Made by a program: the position numbers and the translations under genes. A DNA stretch of 64,000 nucleotides from Solitalea agri (lineage in GTDB: Bacteria; Bacteroidota; Bacteroidia; Sphingobacteriales; Sphingobacteriaceae), in contig NZ_JAMWYS010000009.1 in the NCBI RefSeq assembly GCF_023914155.1, positions 124,001 to 188,000 on the forward strand, written 5' to 3'. Shown piece by piece: positions 17,525 through 27,635 of the stretch. How positions within the stretch are numbered: position 1 is the first letter of the stretch; the number at the start of each line of letters is the position of its first letter. Under the pieces are notes generated by a model that was not told where the DNA came from, searched no databases, and saw only the letters and a program-made list of their open reading frames with translations.

Positions 17525-19972
17525 TTACTCTGTTTTCAAACTATTTACCGGATTGGCTACCGCCGCTTTAACAGCCTGAAAACTAACCGTGACTAAAGCA
17601 ATAACTGCCGCTAATAAACCGGCAACAATAAACATCCACCAGCCAATATTTATCCGATAAGCAAAATCCTGCAGCCATTTATCCATTGCGTACCAGGCAA
17701 TTGGAAAGGCAATTAGGGTTGCTATAAGCACTGGTTTCAAAAAGTCTTTAGATAGCAGTAAAACAATGTTGCTTATACTGGCGCCAAGTACTTTTCTGAT
17801 ACCAATTTCTTTAATGCGTTGTTCAGCAGAGTAAGTTGCCAAACCGAATAAGCCTAAACAAGAAATCAGGATGGCAATTAGGGTGAAATAGCTTACGATT
17901 GATGAAAGCCGTTCTTCCGACTGGAAGTTTTTGGCAAAATCTGCATCTAAAAAGCTGTATTCAAATGGCTCGGCTGGATTAAGTTTTTGCCATTTACTTT
18001 CTATTGAGGTTAAAACTGAGTGCATATTCTCTGCCGTAGTATGAACGATCAGGTAGTTGTAGCCATCTGTTACCCATCTGAATGCAAAGGGTTTTATTTC
18101 GTTGTGCAGATCTTCGAAATTAAAATCGTTTACCACACCTACGATTGTGAATGGCATAGTTTGTCCTTGCCAGTCCCAATTAAGAATTTTTCCAATTGCT
18201 TCCTGCGGATTTTTGAAGCCTAATTCAGCTATAACTTTTTGATTCACCACTAATCGGTCATTGGTATCGGCTTTAAACTCGGTTGTAAACAACCGCCCAG
18301 CAAGTGGTTTTATGTCTAAGGTTTGTAGTAAATCGTCATCAACATAATTCATAAACACATTCTTCGCCTCGTTAATTGTCTCACCTGAACGATACAAATT
18401 CATATCGCTGGGATTCATAATCCCAGGATAATAATAGCAGGCGCCAACCGAACGTATTTGTGTTTCTTTTTTGAGCTCATTTTTTAACGGCTCATAAATT
18501 TGTTTTGCCAATGATGTTCGCAAGGGAATTATTACCTGCTGTTCACGTTGAAACCCCAGATCCTTTGAACGCATGAAATGCATCTGACTATATATAACAA
18601 TGGAGGAAACTATTAATACCACTGAGATAACAAATTGGAAGACCACCAAAAACTTGCGAACGGACACCGCTGCCATTGTATTTGACAACTTGCCTTTTAA
18701 CGCTTTAACCGGCTTTAATGATGATAAATACCAGGCTGGATAGCTTCCAGCCACGACACCGGCAATTAACGAAAGGATGAAAAATCCTATGATAAGAAGA
18801 TAATGCTGCTCAAATGAAAAGGTAATTTCCCTGCCCGAAACTTGCGCAAACAATGGGACCATTACTCGCGTAACAAGCATGGCAAAGCCAAATGCAAACA
18901 GGCTCATTAATATCGATTCACTTAAGAACTGTCGTACCAAAGCCGACTTTTCTGCTCCTAATACCTTACGAACTCCTACTTCAGCCGAGCGTTTTGCCGA
19001 TCGGGCAGTGGATAAATTCATAAAGTTGATGCAGGCAATTAGTAAAGTGAACAAGGCGATGGATGCCAGTATGTAAAGATAGGTCACGCTTCCTGCCGGC
19101 GTTACTGTATTCTTTAGTCCTGATGCGAGGTGAATCTCGGTTAAAGGAGTAATTGTGAACTTTCTTCCTAAACCAACCTTCCTTAATGCTTCACCCAAAT
19201 ATTTATTTACAAACGCCGGAAACTTGGATTCTAAGGTTTTGGCGCTGGCATTCGGTTTCAAACGAAAATAGGTAAAGAACATATTGTGAGTGATCAAATC
19301 AGACGATTGGCGGTTGATCAACTGTTCCATCGTCCCACCCCTCATCGACATAAAAAAGCGTGCATTTATATGTGAGGGCTTTTTACCAGGCACAAAAACA
19401 CCTGTTACCTTAAAATCATTTTCGCCGTTGGTGTTGCTGTTAACATGAATTACCTTATCTAATGCCGATTCGTTACCGAATATTTTCTTCGCTATTTCTT
19501 CCGAAATCACTAATGAATTTGGCTCTGACAGTGCTTTAAGTGGATTTCCTTCTTTAAACTGATAGGTAAAAACATCAAAAAAAGTAGAGTCGGCTAAGAA
19601 GCCATGATCTTCGTAAAAAGGCTTTAGGGTTCCCCTATCATTATATTGAAACAGGGTTTTATCATCTACAAAGGTTTGCAGCAAACGAGTGGTTTGTTCA
19701 ATTTCAGGAAATACCTCCTGCATGGTTTTAGCCATGGGTGCAGCCGCTGTTGCTGACGCAGATTCCTTTCCATCTTTAACAAACACGGTATTCAATTGAT
19801 AAATCCGGTCTGCATTTTTATAATGCTTATCGTAACTCAATTCATTGTTCAAATACAATGCAATGAGTAAGCAGCTGGTTAAACCCGTTGCCAGTCCGAA
19901 CACATTGATAAAGGTGAACGTTTTATTTTTCTTAAAACCTCGCCAGGCTATTTTTATATAGTTTCTAAGCAT
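17525..19972 (-). CDS. MacB/FtsX-type ABC transporter permease (paralogue A, 815 aa)
   Basis: Two tandem MacB-periplasmic plus FtsX units. The first membrane helix is at about 20-45, then a periplasmic domain, then three helices beginning near the motif LLIACINFMNLSTARS. A second unit ends with IGIRKVLGAS, two helices and the C-terminal NPVNSLKTE. Such permeases with an external ATPase drive export or envelope extraction from the periplasmic side. The end NPVNSLKTE differs from NPVKSLRTE of the other five, so it is the most divergent of the set at the C-terminus. A hairpin repeat lies just upstream at 20009-20057. Confidence 0.92.
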   Translation of the reverse strand: MLRNYIKIAWRGFKKNKTFTFINVFGLATGLTSCLLIALYLNNELSYDKHYKNADRIYQLNTVFVKDGKESASATAAAPMAKTMQEVFPEIEQTTRLLQTFVDDKTLFQYNDRGTLKPFYEDHGFLADSTFFDVFTYQFKEGNPLKALSEPNSLVISEEIAKKIFGNESALDKVIHVNSNTNGENDFKVTGVFVPGKKPSHINARFFMSMRGGTMEQLINRQSSDLITHNMFFTYFRLKPNASAKTLESKFPAFVNKYLGEALRKVGLGRKFTITPLTEIHLASGLKNTVTPAGSVTYLYILASIALFTLLIACINFMNLSTARSAKRSAEVGVRKVLGAEKSALVRQFLSESILMSLFAFGFAMLVTRVMVPLFAQVSGREITFSFEQHYLLIIGFFILSLIAGVVAGSYPAWYLSSLKPVKALKGKLSNTMAAVSVRKFLVVFQFVISVVLIVSSIVIYSQMHFMRSKDLGFQREQQVIIPLRTSLAKQIYEPLKNELKKETQIRSVGACYYYPGIMNPSDMNLYRSGETINEAKNVFMNYVDDDLLQTLDIKPLAGRLFTTEFKADTNDRLVVNQKVIAELGFKNPQEAIGKILNWDWQGQTMPFTIVGVVNDFNFEDLHNEIKPFAFRWVTDGYNYLIVHTTAENMHSVLTSIESKWQKLNPAEPFEYSFLDADFAKNFQSEERLSSIVSYFTLIAILISCLGLFGLATYSAEQRIKEIGIRKVLGASISNIVLLLSKDFLKPVLIATLIAFPIAWYAMDKWLQDFAYRINIGWWMFIVAGLLAAVIALVTVSFQAVKAAVANPVNSLKTE

Positions 19973-20008
19973 ACTTTTTAAGTATTTAGCTTTTAATGCA
20001 TTTGCCTT

Positions 20009-20057
20009 CGACTACGCTCAGGCTGACCTTATTGAAGTGTCAGCCTGAGCGTAGTCG
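20009..20057. repeat. CTTCGACTACGCTCAGG inverted repeat (copy 2)
   Basis: CGACTACGCTCAGGCTGAC (20009-20027) pairs perfectly over 19 bp with 20039-20057, loop 11 nt. It lies 2 bp beyond the stop codon of the minus-strand permease at 20060. Confidence 0.85.
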
Positions 20058-20059
20058 CC

Positions 20060-22453
20060 TTACTCTGTTCTCAAGCTCTTCACCGGATTTGCCATTGCTA
20101 CTTTAATGGCCTGAAAGCTTACGGTTGCTAAGGCGATGATTAAAACCATGATTCCAGTAGCTGTAAATATCCCCCAGCCTACGTTAATCCGATATGGGTA
20201 GTTCTCCAGCCATTTATTGGTTGCCCACCATGCTACCGGCATGGAAATTAAAAATGAAACAATGATAAGCTTCAGAAAATCTTTGGATAATAAAGTAACT
20301 ACTCCCCCTACCGATGCACCCAACACTTTACGGATGCCAATTTCTTTGGTTCTCTTTTCGGCAGATAATACAGAAAGACCAAACAACCCAATGGCTGATA
20401 TGAAAATGGTCAACACTGCTCCAAACAACAGGATGGTTTTCCATTTTGCTTCGCTTTGATAGTTTTCAAGGTTTTCGATATGCTTGAATTTGTAAACGTA
20501 AGGGTTAATTGGAAACATCTTCTTGAACACTTTTTCAATGTATTGAAGACTTGCTGTCTCGGTATGTGGTTTGATTTTGATGAATACAATACCGTAGCCA
20601 TTATCCTTTTTCATGGTAAACAATTGTGGACCGATCTTTCTTCCCAATCCTTCGAAATGATAATCTTTAACCACCCCAATCACATTATACTTTTTATTAT
20701 GGTACCAAAAATCAACCACCTGATTCAAGGGATCTTTCCAACCGGCTTCCTTTACAAACGCTTCGTTAACAATTACCGAATGGCTTGAATCAGAAGGATA
20801 ATCCGCAGAAAAATTACGCCCCTGAATAATCGACACCTTTAGCAAAGGCAAATAGGTTTCGTCGACGGTTTCGTAAGCAAACTGCAACTGTTTTTCGCCA
20901 TTAACTTTTGCCATAGTACCCCAAAAGCCGCCATTTTTAGGAGCAACTTCAACTATGTTTGGATTTTTCTTTAGCTCATTTTTTAACACCTGGGCCTGCT
21001 CTCTGTTCATATCCCATTTCTGCACCCCAACTAAATCTGTATCATCATAACCCAATTTTGCATTGGTTAAATAGTTGAACTGTGAAAAGATGGTGAGCGT
21101 GGCGATAATTAAAAATGAAGCCAATGCGAACTGCGTAACTACTAATGATTTTTGCAGATAGTTTTTACCGGCTATGGCAAACCGACCGTAAAGTGTTTGA
21201 GTTGGATTATATTTCGACAGCACCAATGCTGGGTAAAACCCTGCCAATAAACCGGTAAGTATAAACAACAAAATATAACCGCCAATAAGTTTTGCATCTA
21301 AGAGATAACTAAAGGCTAGCGCTTTATTCGAAAGGTCATTAAAAACAGGTAAAATAAGCTGTACTACTACTAAAGCCAACACAAAAGCTATAAAGCATAG
21401 AATGAACGACTCGCCCATAAACTGCACGATCAGCTGTTTTCTTCCACTTCCAACCACTTTTCGTACGCCGATCTCTTTAGCGCGTTTTACCGATCGGGCT
21501 ACGGTAAGGTTAATGAAGTTGATACAGGCGATTAACAAAATAAACACTGCAATACCTGAAAGGATGTAAGAAAAAACAGGGTTACTATTACCAGAAAGCC
21601 CATTCTGTGCAGGCATTTCTGTGCTCAAATGCATAGCGGTATATGGCTGCAACAGATAAGCCCATTTTTGAGTCACCCCATACTTATCGAACTGCGCTTT
21701 TATTTCGGAAGCGGCATCTTTCTCATAAACCATTTTCATTTTACGTTCCACTGCCTGCACATTTGCCGTTGGCTTTAAAACGATGAACGTATTGAGGAAG
21801 AAATTAAACCAGTTCTCGCTGTTTTGCTCATCCTCTTTCGATACAATCATCGGCAGTAATACATCAAACTTAATAGATGAGTTTTGTGGGCATTTCTTGG
21901 CAACAGCTGTTACCGTATAAGGAACAAACTGCTTGTTCTCTTCAAAAAGAATGGTTTTACCTACAGCATCTGTAGTTCCAAACTGTTTTATCGCCTCGGT
22001 TTCGCTAAGTACAACGGTTTGAGGATGAACCAGTGCCGTTTTCGGATCTCCGCTTAACAATGGAAAAGAGAACACGGAAAAGAAACTTGAATCGACATAC
22101 GAAAGCTCTTGTGAATAAATTTCACCCTTGCTTTTTATATCACGGTTTCCTCCTTGTACTCGGACAAAAGATTTAATCTCCGGAATGTTTTGCGTAAACC
22201 GAGGGCCCTGAAAATAACCTGTTATGGCATCCTTGCGGCCCTTTGCCCCATCTTTACTTATCTCCTGAAAACCGATACGATAGATCTGGTTCACATCTTT
22301 ATGAAAACGATCATAGCTCACCTCATCTTTTACGTATAAGACAATGAGCATTGCACAGGTTAAGCCTAAGCTCAGTCCTGCGATATTGATGAAGGAATAC
22401 ACTTTGTTCCGAAGTAAATTCCTTAATGCCGTTTTAAAGTAGTTGCTTAACAT
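20060..22453 (-). CDS. MacB/FtsX-type ABC transporter permease (paralogue B, 797 aa)
   Basis: It starts MLSNYFKTALRNLLRNKVYS and has the family layout: first helix about 20-43, periplasmic domain, an FtsX unit around LLIACINFINLTVARS with IGVRKVVGS, a second half with IGIRKVLGASVGGVV and the end NPVKSLRTE. The periplasmic part diverges strongly from its neighbours while membrane-adjacent motifs are kept, as expected for paralogues that recognise different substrates (inference). A 19-bp perfect hairpin follows the stop almost directly and may act as an mRNA 3' end or processing site. Confidence 0.92.
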   Translation of the reverse strand: MLSNYFKTALRNLLRNKVYSFINIAGLSLGLTCAMLIVLYVKDEVSYDRFHKDVNQIYRIGFQEISKDGAKGRKDAITGYFQGPRFTQNIPEIKSFVRVQGGNRDIKSKGEIYSQELSYVDSSFFSVFSFPLLSGDPKTALVHPQTVVLSETEAIKQFGTTDAVGKTILFEENKQFVPYTVTAVAKKCPQNSSIKFDVLLPMIVSKEDEQNSENWFNFFLNTFIVLKPTANVQAVERKMKMVYEKDAASEIKAQFDKYGVTQKWAYLLQPYTAMHLSTEMPAQNGLSGNSNPVFSYILSGIAVFILLIACINFINLTVARSVKRAKEIGVRKVVGSGRKQLIVQFMGESFILCFIAFVLALVVVQLILPVFNDLSNKALAFSYLLDAKLIGGYILLFILTGLLAGFYPALVLSKYNPTQTLYGRFAIAGKNYLQKSLVVTQFALASFLIIATLTIFSQFNYLTNAKLGYDDTDLVGVQKWDMNREQAQVLKNELKKNPNIVEVAPKNGGFWGTMAKVNGEKQLQFAYETVDETYLPLLKVSIIQGRNFSADYPSDSSHSVIVNEAFVKEAGWKDPLNQVVDFWYHNKKYNVIGVVKDYHFEGLGRKIGPQLFTMKKDNGYGIVFIKIKPHTETASLQYIEKVFKKMFPINPYVYKFKHIENLENYQSEAKWKTILLFGAVLTIFISAIGLFGLSVLSAEKRTKEIGIRKVLGASVGGVVTLLSKDFLKLIIVSFLISMPVAWWATNKWLENYPYRINVGWGIFTATGIMVLIIALATVSFQAIKVAMANPVKSLRTE

Positions 22454-22548
22454 AACATTTAGCTTTTAGCCATTAGCTGTTGGCTATTGGCGTTGTGTTT
22501 TATTTCTTAAAATCGATAATGGCTACTAGCCAACCGCTAATAACTCTT

Positions 22549-24966
22549 TTATTCTGTTCTTAAACTTTTCACCGGATTGGCCACGGCTGCTTTCAATGCT
22601 TTGTATCCTACCGTTATCCAAGCAATTAAGATGGATAGCACTATTGCCAATGCGAAAACACCAACACCGATACTAATTCGATAGGCAAAATTGCTTAACC
22701 AATTATTCATGATATAATAGGCTGTGGGTGCAGCTATAAAAAAGGCAATAGCAATTAGAATGGTGAATTCCTTAGAAAACAGGTAAATAATATTGGCGAC
22801 TGAGGCGCCTAATACTTTTCGAATCCCTACTTCTTTCGTTTTCTGAACTGCCATAAATGACACTAGTCCGTACAACCCTAAACAAGAGATAAATAAGGCC
22901 AAGCCTGCAAAAATTTTATACAACACAGCCAGCTGTTCCTCCTGCTGATAAAAGTGAGCTATACTTTCATCCATGTAAGAGCCCGAATAAGCGTATTCCG
23001 GATAAAACTTATTCCAGCTTTTTTCTATATTTTTTTGGGCCTTGGAAAGATTATTGGTTAACAGTTTTATAGAAGTAACACTATAAAACTTTGAATTAGC
23101 AGCGATCAGAAGAGGTTTAACAGTTTCGCGTAGGGAATTCGTTTTAAAGTCTTTAACTACACCTACAATCTGTTTCCATGGTTGACCTCCCAATCGGATT
23201 TCTTTCCCAATCATATCCTGGGCATTCTTCACACCCATTTTATTCATCAAGGTTTCATTAACTAAAACTTCGTTGATAGTGTCACTTTGAAAATAACCTC
23301 GTCCGGCAACTAACTGTAAACCGTAGGTCCTCACATAATCAAGATCACCAAACTTTAAGAAAAGCGGGAACTTTTCATCCGGACGATGATCGTAGGCGAA
23401 ATTGGTACCCCAGTTATTTTCAGATGAAGGCACATCGGTACTAAAACTAACGGCCTTTACTCCCGGAATAGATAAGAGTTCTTCCTTAAATGATTTTTGT
23501 CGGGCAACAGAAGCACTATCTGAATTTCCTTTTAATACTAAAATGGCTTCCTTGTTAAATCCCAAATCGGCTGTGCGGATATAATTCATCTGACTTACGG
23601 CCACAATAGTGGCAACCACTAATATTTGTGACATGGCAAACTGCAGAACCACCAATCCCCGGCGCAAAGAAATGCCTCCAATTGTGGTTGTGGTCAGTTT
23701 ACTTTTCAATGCCAAAACAGGCTGAAAACCGGATAAGATCAGCGAAGGGTAAAAACCGGAAAGTATAGTAACAACTGTAATAATGATCAGTAGAAATAAG
23801 AAATTAATACCGCTGAATAAACTAAGCTGCTCGGGCAGTGAAACCACATGTTTAAGGTATGGCAATATTAACCACGCAATTAATACTGCTACCAAAGCCG
23901 AAACAATAACAATAAATGCCGTTTCACTCATCATCTGCCCAATCAACTGTTTACGGTCGCTTCCCAAAACTTTGCGCACACCCACTTCTTTTGAGCGGCC
24001 AATTGCCAAAGCAGTTGAAAGGTTGACAAAGTTGATACATGCCATGATGATGATCAGCACTCCGATAAATGAAAGTGTAATCAGGGTTGGTTTACTGGTA
24101 ACATGGTCGCCCAAATTGCCGAATCGTGTGTCAAAATGATTTTCGGCAATCGGATGCAAATAGTTCAAACGGTATCTGCTTGGATCACTTTTTTGATAGT
24201 GCTTTAAACTGAATTTTTTCAACTGGGCATTTATTGAAGCAGCTGAAACTTTTTCAGGCAACAGCATAAAGACTTGAAAACTACTGGTTGTACTGCCCCA
24301 ATCAGTGGTATAATAATACACCGATGGATTATTCTTCATGGTGATAAATGAAGCTACCAGGCCTAATGGAAAGTCGGTATTGGCTGGAGGATTACTTAAA
24401 ATACCTGCAACTTTAAGCGTTATGGTATTATCAAGTTTTACAGATTGCCCAATAGCCGTATGCCAATCACCAAAATACTTTTCTGCCATCTTTTGGGTGA
24501 GTACTACCATATTAGGTTGTGCAAGTACCTCCTTGTTTCCAGCTAACCAATTAAAGTTAAAGACCTCAAAGAAAACTGGATCACAAAAGCACATTCCATT
24601 TTCTTCGATAAACTTTTTATCCTCAGCCACAGCTTTACCATTGTTTAAAACAGTAACCTGACTGCCATAAAGTGAAAACAATGCCCCGGTTTTCACTTGC
24701 GGAAAGTCTGTTCTAAATGCGTCTAATGCAGGAAAAGGAACACCGGGAGTATAATCGATTCCCTCGGAATTCTTGTCTTCTGTAACCACATGGTAAATGC
24801 GGTTGAAATTAGGCTGAAATTTATCATAACTCAATTCATACCTGATCACCATAAACAGCAGCAAACAAGAAGCAATGCCAATGGCTAATCCGGCAATATT
24901 TAGTAATGAATAGGTCTTTCGACGAATCAGATTACGAAAGGCTATTTTGAAATAATTTCTGAACAT
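22549..24966 (-). CDS. MacB/FtsX-type ABC transporter permease (paralogue C, 805 aa)
   Basis: It starts MFRNYFKIAFRNLIRRKTYS. The first half contains the helix SCLLLFMVIRYELSYDKF and the motif IIIMACINFVNLSTALAIGRS with VGVRKVLGS; the second half VGIRKVLGASVANIIYLFS and the end NPVKSLRTE. It is part of the same minus-strand series, with 95 bp of TTAG-rich spacer to paralogue B and 60 bp to paralogue D. The periplasmic region contains several Cys residues (NGMCFCDP near 125-131) not seen at this place in the other paralogues. Confidence 0.92.
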   Translation of the reverse strand: MFRNYFKIAFRNLIRRKTYSLLNIAGLAIGIASCLLLFMVIRYELSYDKFQPNFNRIYHVVTEDKNSEGIDYTPGVPFPALDAFRTDFPQVKTGALFSLYGSQVTVLNNGKAVAEDKKFIEENGMCFCDPVFFEVFNFNWLAGNKEVLAQPNMVVLTQKMAEKYFGDWHTAIGQSVKLDNTITLKVAGILSNPPANTDFPLGLVASFITMKNNPSVYYYTTDWGSTTSSFQVFMLLPEKVSAASINAQLKKFSLKHYQKSDPSRYRLNYLHPIAENHFDTRFGNLGDHVTSKPTLITLSFIGVLIIIMACINFVNLSTALAIGRSKEVGVRKVLGSDRKQLIGQMMSETAFIVIVSALVAVLIAWLILPYLKHVVSLPEQLSLFSGINFLFLLIIITVVTILSGFYPSLILSGFQPVLALKSKLTTTTIGGISLRRGLVVLQFAMSQILVVATIVAVSQMNYIRTADLGFNKEAILVLKGNSDSASVARQKSFKEELLSIPGVKAVSFSTDVPSSENNWGTNFAYDHRPDEKFPLFLKFGDLDYVRTYGLQLVAGRGYFQSDTINEVLVNETLMNKMGVKNAQDMIGKEIRLGGQPWKQIVGVVKDFKTNSLRETVKPLLIAANSKFYSVTSIKLLTNNLSKAQKNIEKSWNKFYPEYAYSGSYMDESIAHFYQQEEQLAVLYKIFAGLALFISCLGLYGLVSFMAVQKTKEVGIRKVLGASVANIIYLFSKEFTILIAIAFFIAAPTAYYIMNNWLSNFAYRISIGVGVFALAIVLSILIAWITVGYKALKAAVANPVKSLRTE

Positions 24967-25026
24967 AATTACAGTCTTTATAGATAAGCGTTAGTATTAG
25001 AATAAACTAAACAGAGTTACTCAGGG

Positions 25027-27387
25027 CTATTCCGTTCTTAAACTTTTTACAGGATTGGCCCTTGCAGCTTTAACCGCTTGAAAACTTACAGTAAGCAAGG
25101 CTATCGAAACTGCGGCAAGGCCTGCAATAACAAATACGCCCCAACCTATATCAATACGATACGCAAAATCCTGAAGCCATTTATGCATAGCCCACCAAGC
25201 TAGCGGAGAAGCGATAACAATGGCGATCAAAACCAGTCGTAAGAAATCTTTACTTAGCATTGCCAAAATGCTTGTTACACTGGCACCCAGCACTTTTCGA
25301 ACACCAATTTCCTTGGTTCTTTGCTCTGCGGTAAAAGTGACCAAACCAAACAATCCTAAGCACGAAATGAATATGGCCAGAAAGGCAAAGTATCGTGAAA
25401 GCTTGTTAACTGTAAGCTCTGTTTTATAGTTTTTTGATATTTCCTGATCGGTGAAATAATACCTGAACGGAAAACCGGGATTAAACTGTTTTAACACCTT
25501 TTCCATACTGGCAAGGGCCTGTTTGGTTTGGCCGGCTTCTGTTCTAACAATTACATTCTGACCATAACCCCAGTCTTTTTTCACTAAACGAAGTATTAAC
25601 GGTTCAATAGGAACATGCAATGAATTATGGTGATAATCTTTCATCACACCGATAATGGTTCCTTTATCCCCCCACATGGTGAGTTCCTTACCAACCGGAT
25701 CTTTATAACCTATTTTCCTGGCAGCTGCTTCATTTACCAGGTAGTTCAAGGTATCTGTTCCGTAATCGGCGCTAAAGTCTCGTCCATCCACCAGTTGAAT
25801 ACCCATTGTTTTTATATAATCATAGGTAATTGGGTTTGAACTGAAAAGGATAAGCTTGGTGGTGTCTTTGCCGGGCCAGGTTACACCTTGTGTTGAACTA
25901 CCTACCTCCAGCGGACTGCTTGCGGCACTTGTTACATTTTTTATCCCAGGCTGTTTAAGTAGTTCTTGTTTAAACGTTGGATAGTTCTTTGCTAATTCGC
26001 CCTCCAATGGAATATATAAAAGATCTTCCCTGGCAAAGCCCAGGTTCTTATTATGAATAAAATCAATTTGCCTGTACACCACAATCATTCCGAGTATTAA
26101 AATGATGGATAGTGAGAACTGAAAAACAACTAAGGCTTTACGAAAATAGGCCGCACTTGGATTAATTTTCAGCGCTCCTTTTAAAACCACTATCGGCCTG
26201 AGAGACGACATGAACAAGGCAGGGTACGAACCCGAAACAATTCCGGTTAGCAGGGTAAGCAAAATAATTGTCGACCAAAAAGAAACATCTCCAAAATTGA
26301 GGGCAAGCTGTTTATCGGTTAAAGCATTGAACGAAGGAAGAATGAATAAGACAAGTAGCAAAGAAACACCCATTGCTATAAAAGAAACCAATAGTGACTC
26401 ACCAATAAATTGCCCTATTAGTTGTCCTTTACTGGCCCCAACAACTTTACGCACGCCAATTTCCCTGCTTCGTTTAAGCGAACGGGCGGTGGCTAGGTTC
26501 ATGAAATTAATGCAGGCAATTAAAAGTATAACAATGGCTACAACTGAAAATATTCGCACATACTCTATTCTTCCGCCATTTTGTTTTCCACCTTCCCAGT
26601 TAGAATACAGGTATGATTCGCCATAATTCTGCAAAAACATCTCTACATTGCTGCCCTTGTTTTTACTTTTTATATACCCCTTAAGTTTAGCATTTACTTT
26701 CTCAAGCGAAGTATTTGGAGCAAGCATTACATAGCAACGCGGACCATTATTGCCCCATTCTTTTGCCCAGGTATTTTCTTTCGCCCATCGATCAAAACTC
26801 ATTAAAAACTCAAATTTCAAAGAAGATGACGTTGGAATTTCGTCGAGCACTCCGGTAACGATCACATTTTCTTTATTGTCTATGCGGATCATTTTTCCGA
26901 TAGGATCCTGGCCTTTAAAGTATTTATCCGCAAGTTTCTTTGACAACACCACCGCATCCGGACGGGCAAGGGCCGTAGCCGCATCACCTTTTGTCAGTTT
27001 AAACGAAAACATCTTTAAGAAATCCTTCTGTACGTAACGGCCCTTTTCTTTATCGAAGGTATCGTTCACGGTAAACAGCGGCTCTTCTTCCCACAAACAC
27101 TGACTCGCCATTTGAATTTCAGGAATATCCTTCACAACATTTTCAGCGAAGATTCCCGGTGTTGAAGGAAAGGTGGATATTGAACCTGAATAAAACTGGT
27201 TCTCCATCACGCGGTAAAGTCGGTTGTCGTTGGCATGAAACTTATCCATGGCCAGTTCGTCTTTTACCCAAAGCATTATCAACAGGCTGCAGGTCATCCC
27301 CAGGGCCAACCCCATTATATTAATGAAAGAGAACATCTTGTTGTTCAACAGGTTTCTCCAGGCGGTTTTAAAATAATTTTTTAACAT
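25027..27387 (-). CDS. MacB/FtsX-type ABC transporter permease (paralogue D, 786 aa)
   Basis: It starts MLKNYFKTAWRNLLNNKMFS. It has the two-unit layout with ILLIACINFMNLATARSLKRS / IGVRKVVGAS in the first and IGVRKVLGASVTSILAMLS in the second, ending NPVKSLRTE. At 786 residues it is the shortest of the six. Of the first-half paralogues it is closest in motif detail to paralogue F. A small membrane-protein gene lies 27 bp upstream on the same strand, so the two may be translated from one message. Confidence 0.92.
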   Translation of the reverse strand: MLKNYFKTAWRNLLNNKMFSFINIMGLALGMTCSLLIMLWVKDELAMDKFHANDNRLYRVMENQFYSGSISTFPSTPGIFAENVVKDIPEIQMASQCLWEEEPLFTVNDTFDKEKGRYVQKDFLKMFSFKLTKGDAATALARPDAVVLSKKLADKYFKGQDPIGKMIRIDNKENVIVTGVLDEIPTSSSLKFEFLMSFDRWAKENTWAKEWGNNGPRCYVMLAPNTSLEKVNAKLKGYIKSKNKGSNVEMFLQNYGESYLYSNWEGGKQNGGRIEYVRIFSVVAIVILLIACINFMNLATARSLKRSREIGVRKVVGASKGQLIGQFIGESLLVSFIAMGVSLLLVLFILPSFNALTDKQLALNFGDVSFWSTIILLTLLTGIVSGSYPALFMSSLRPIVVLKGALKINPSAAYFRKALVVFQFSLSIILILGMIVVYRQIDFIHNKNLGFAREDLLYIPLEGELAKNYPTFKQELLKQPGIKNVTSAASSPLEVGSSTQGVTWPGKDTTKLILFSSNPITYDYIKTMGIQLVDGRDFSADYGTDTLNYLVNEAAARKIGYKDPVGKELTMWGDKGTIIGVMKDYHHNSLHVPIEPLILRLVKKDWGYGQNVIVRTEAGQTKQALASMEKVLKQFNPGFPFRYYFTDQEISKNYKTELTVNKLSRYFAFLAIFISCLGLFGLVTFTAEQRTKEIGVRKVLGASVTSILAMLSKDFLRLVLIAIVIASPLAWWAMHKWLQDFAYRIDIGWGVFVIAGLAAVSIALLTVSFQAVKAARANPVKSLRTE

Positions 27388-27414
27388 AGTTGTAGCTTTT
27401 GCGCTTTAAAAATC

Positions 27415-27549
27415 TTAGTGAATTGATATCCAAAACAGCATCAATGCACTGCAAATAATTCCCAGGGCAAGTCCCAACACGCTCAGCACAATGGTGCCTT
27501 TAAGTAGAAACTTGTTTTTCATTTGTCTTTCAATAGTGTGAGGTCCCAT
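27415..27549 (-). CDS. small single-span membrane protein (44 aa) inside the permease cluster
   Basis: The ATG at 27549 opens a 44-residue frame beginning MGPHTIERQMKNKF and ending LMLFWISIH. Residues 15-40 are strongly hydrophobic with Gly/Ala/Leu, preceded by a basic segment, so one inner-membrane helix with N-in orientation is expected. An alternative start is Met10. It lies between paralogues D and E in the same orientation. I recognise no family. Small helices of this kind often tune ABC transporters, but that role is an inference from position only. Confidence 0.6.
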   Translation of the reverse strand: MGPHTIERQMKNKFLLKGTIVLSVLGLALGIICSALMLFWISIH

Positions 27550-27577
27550 GATTTTAATGTTATAAGTTATTTTTAGC

Positions 27578-27633
27578 CTTCGACTACGCTCAGGCAGACT
27601 CTATTGGAAGTGTCATGCTGAGCGTAGTCGAAG
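27578..27633. repeat. CTTCGACTACGCTCAGG inverted repeat (copy 3)
   Basis: Arms 27578-27599 and 27612-27633 pair over 22 bp with a few mismatches in the distal part. It ends 2 bp before the stop codon of the minus-strand permease at 27636. Confidence 0.8.
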
Positions 27634-27635
27634 CG

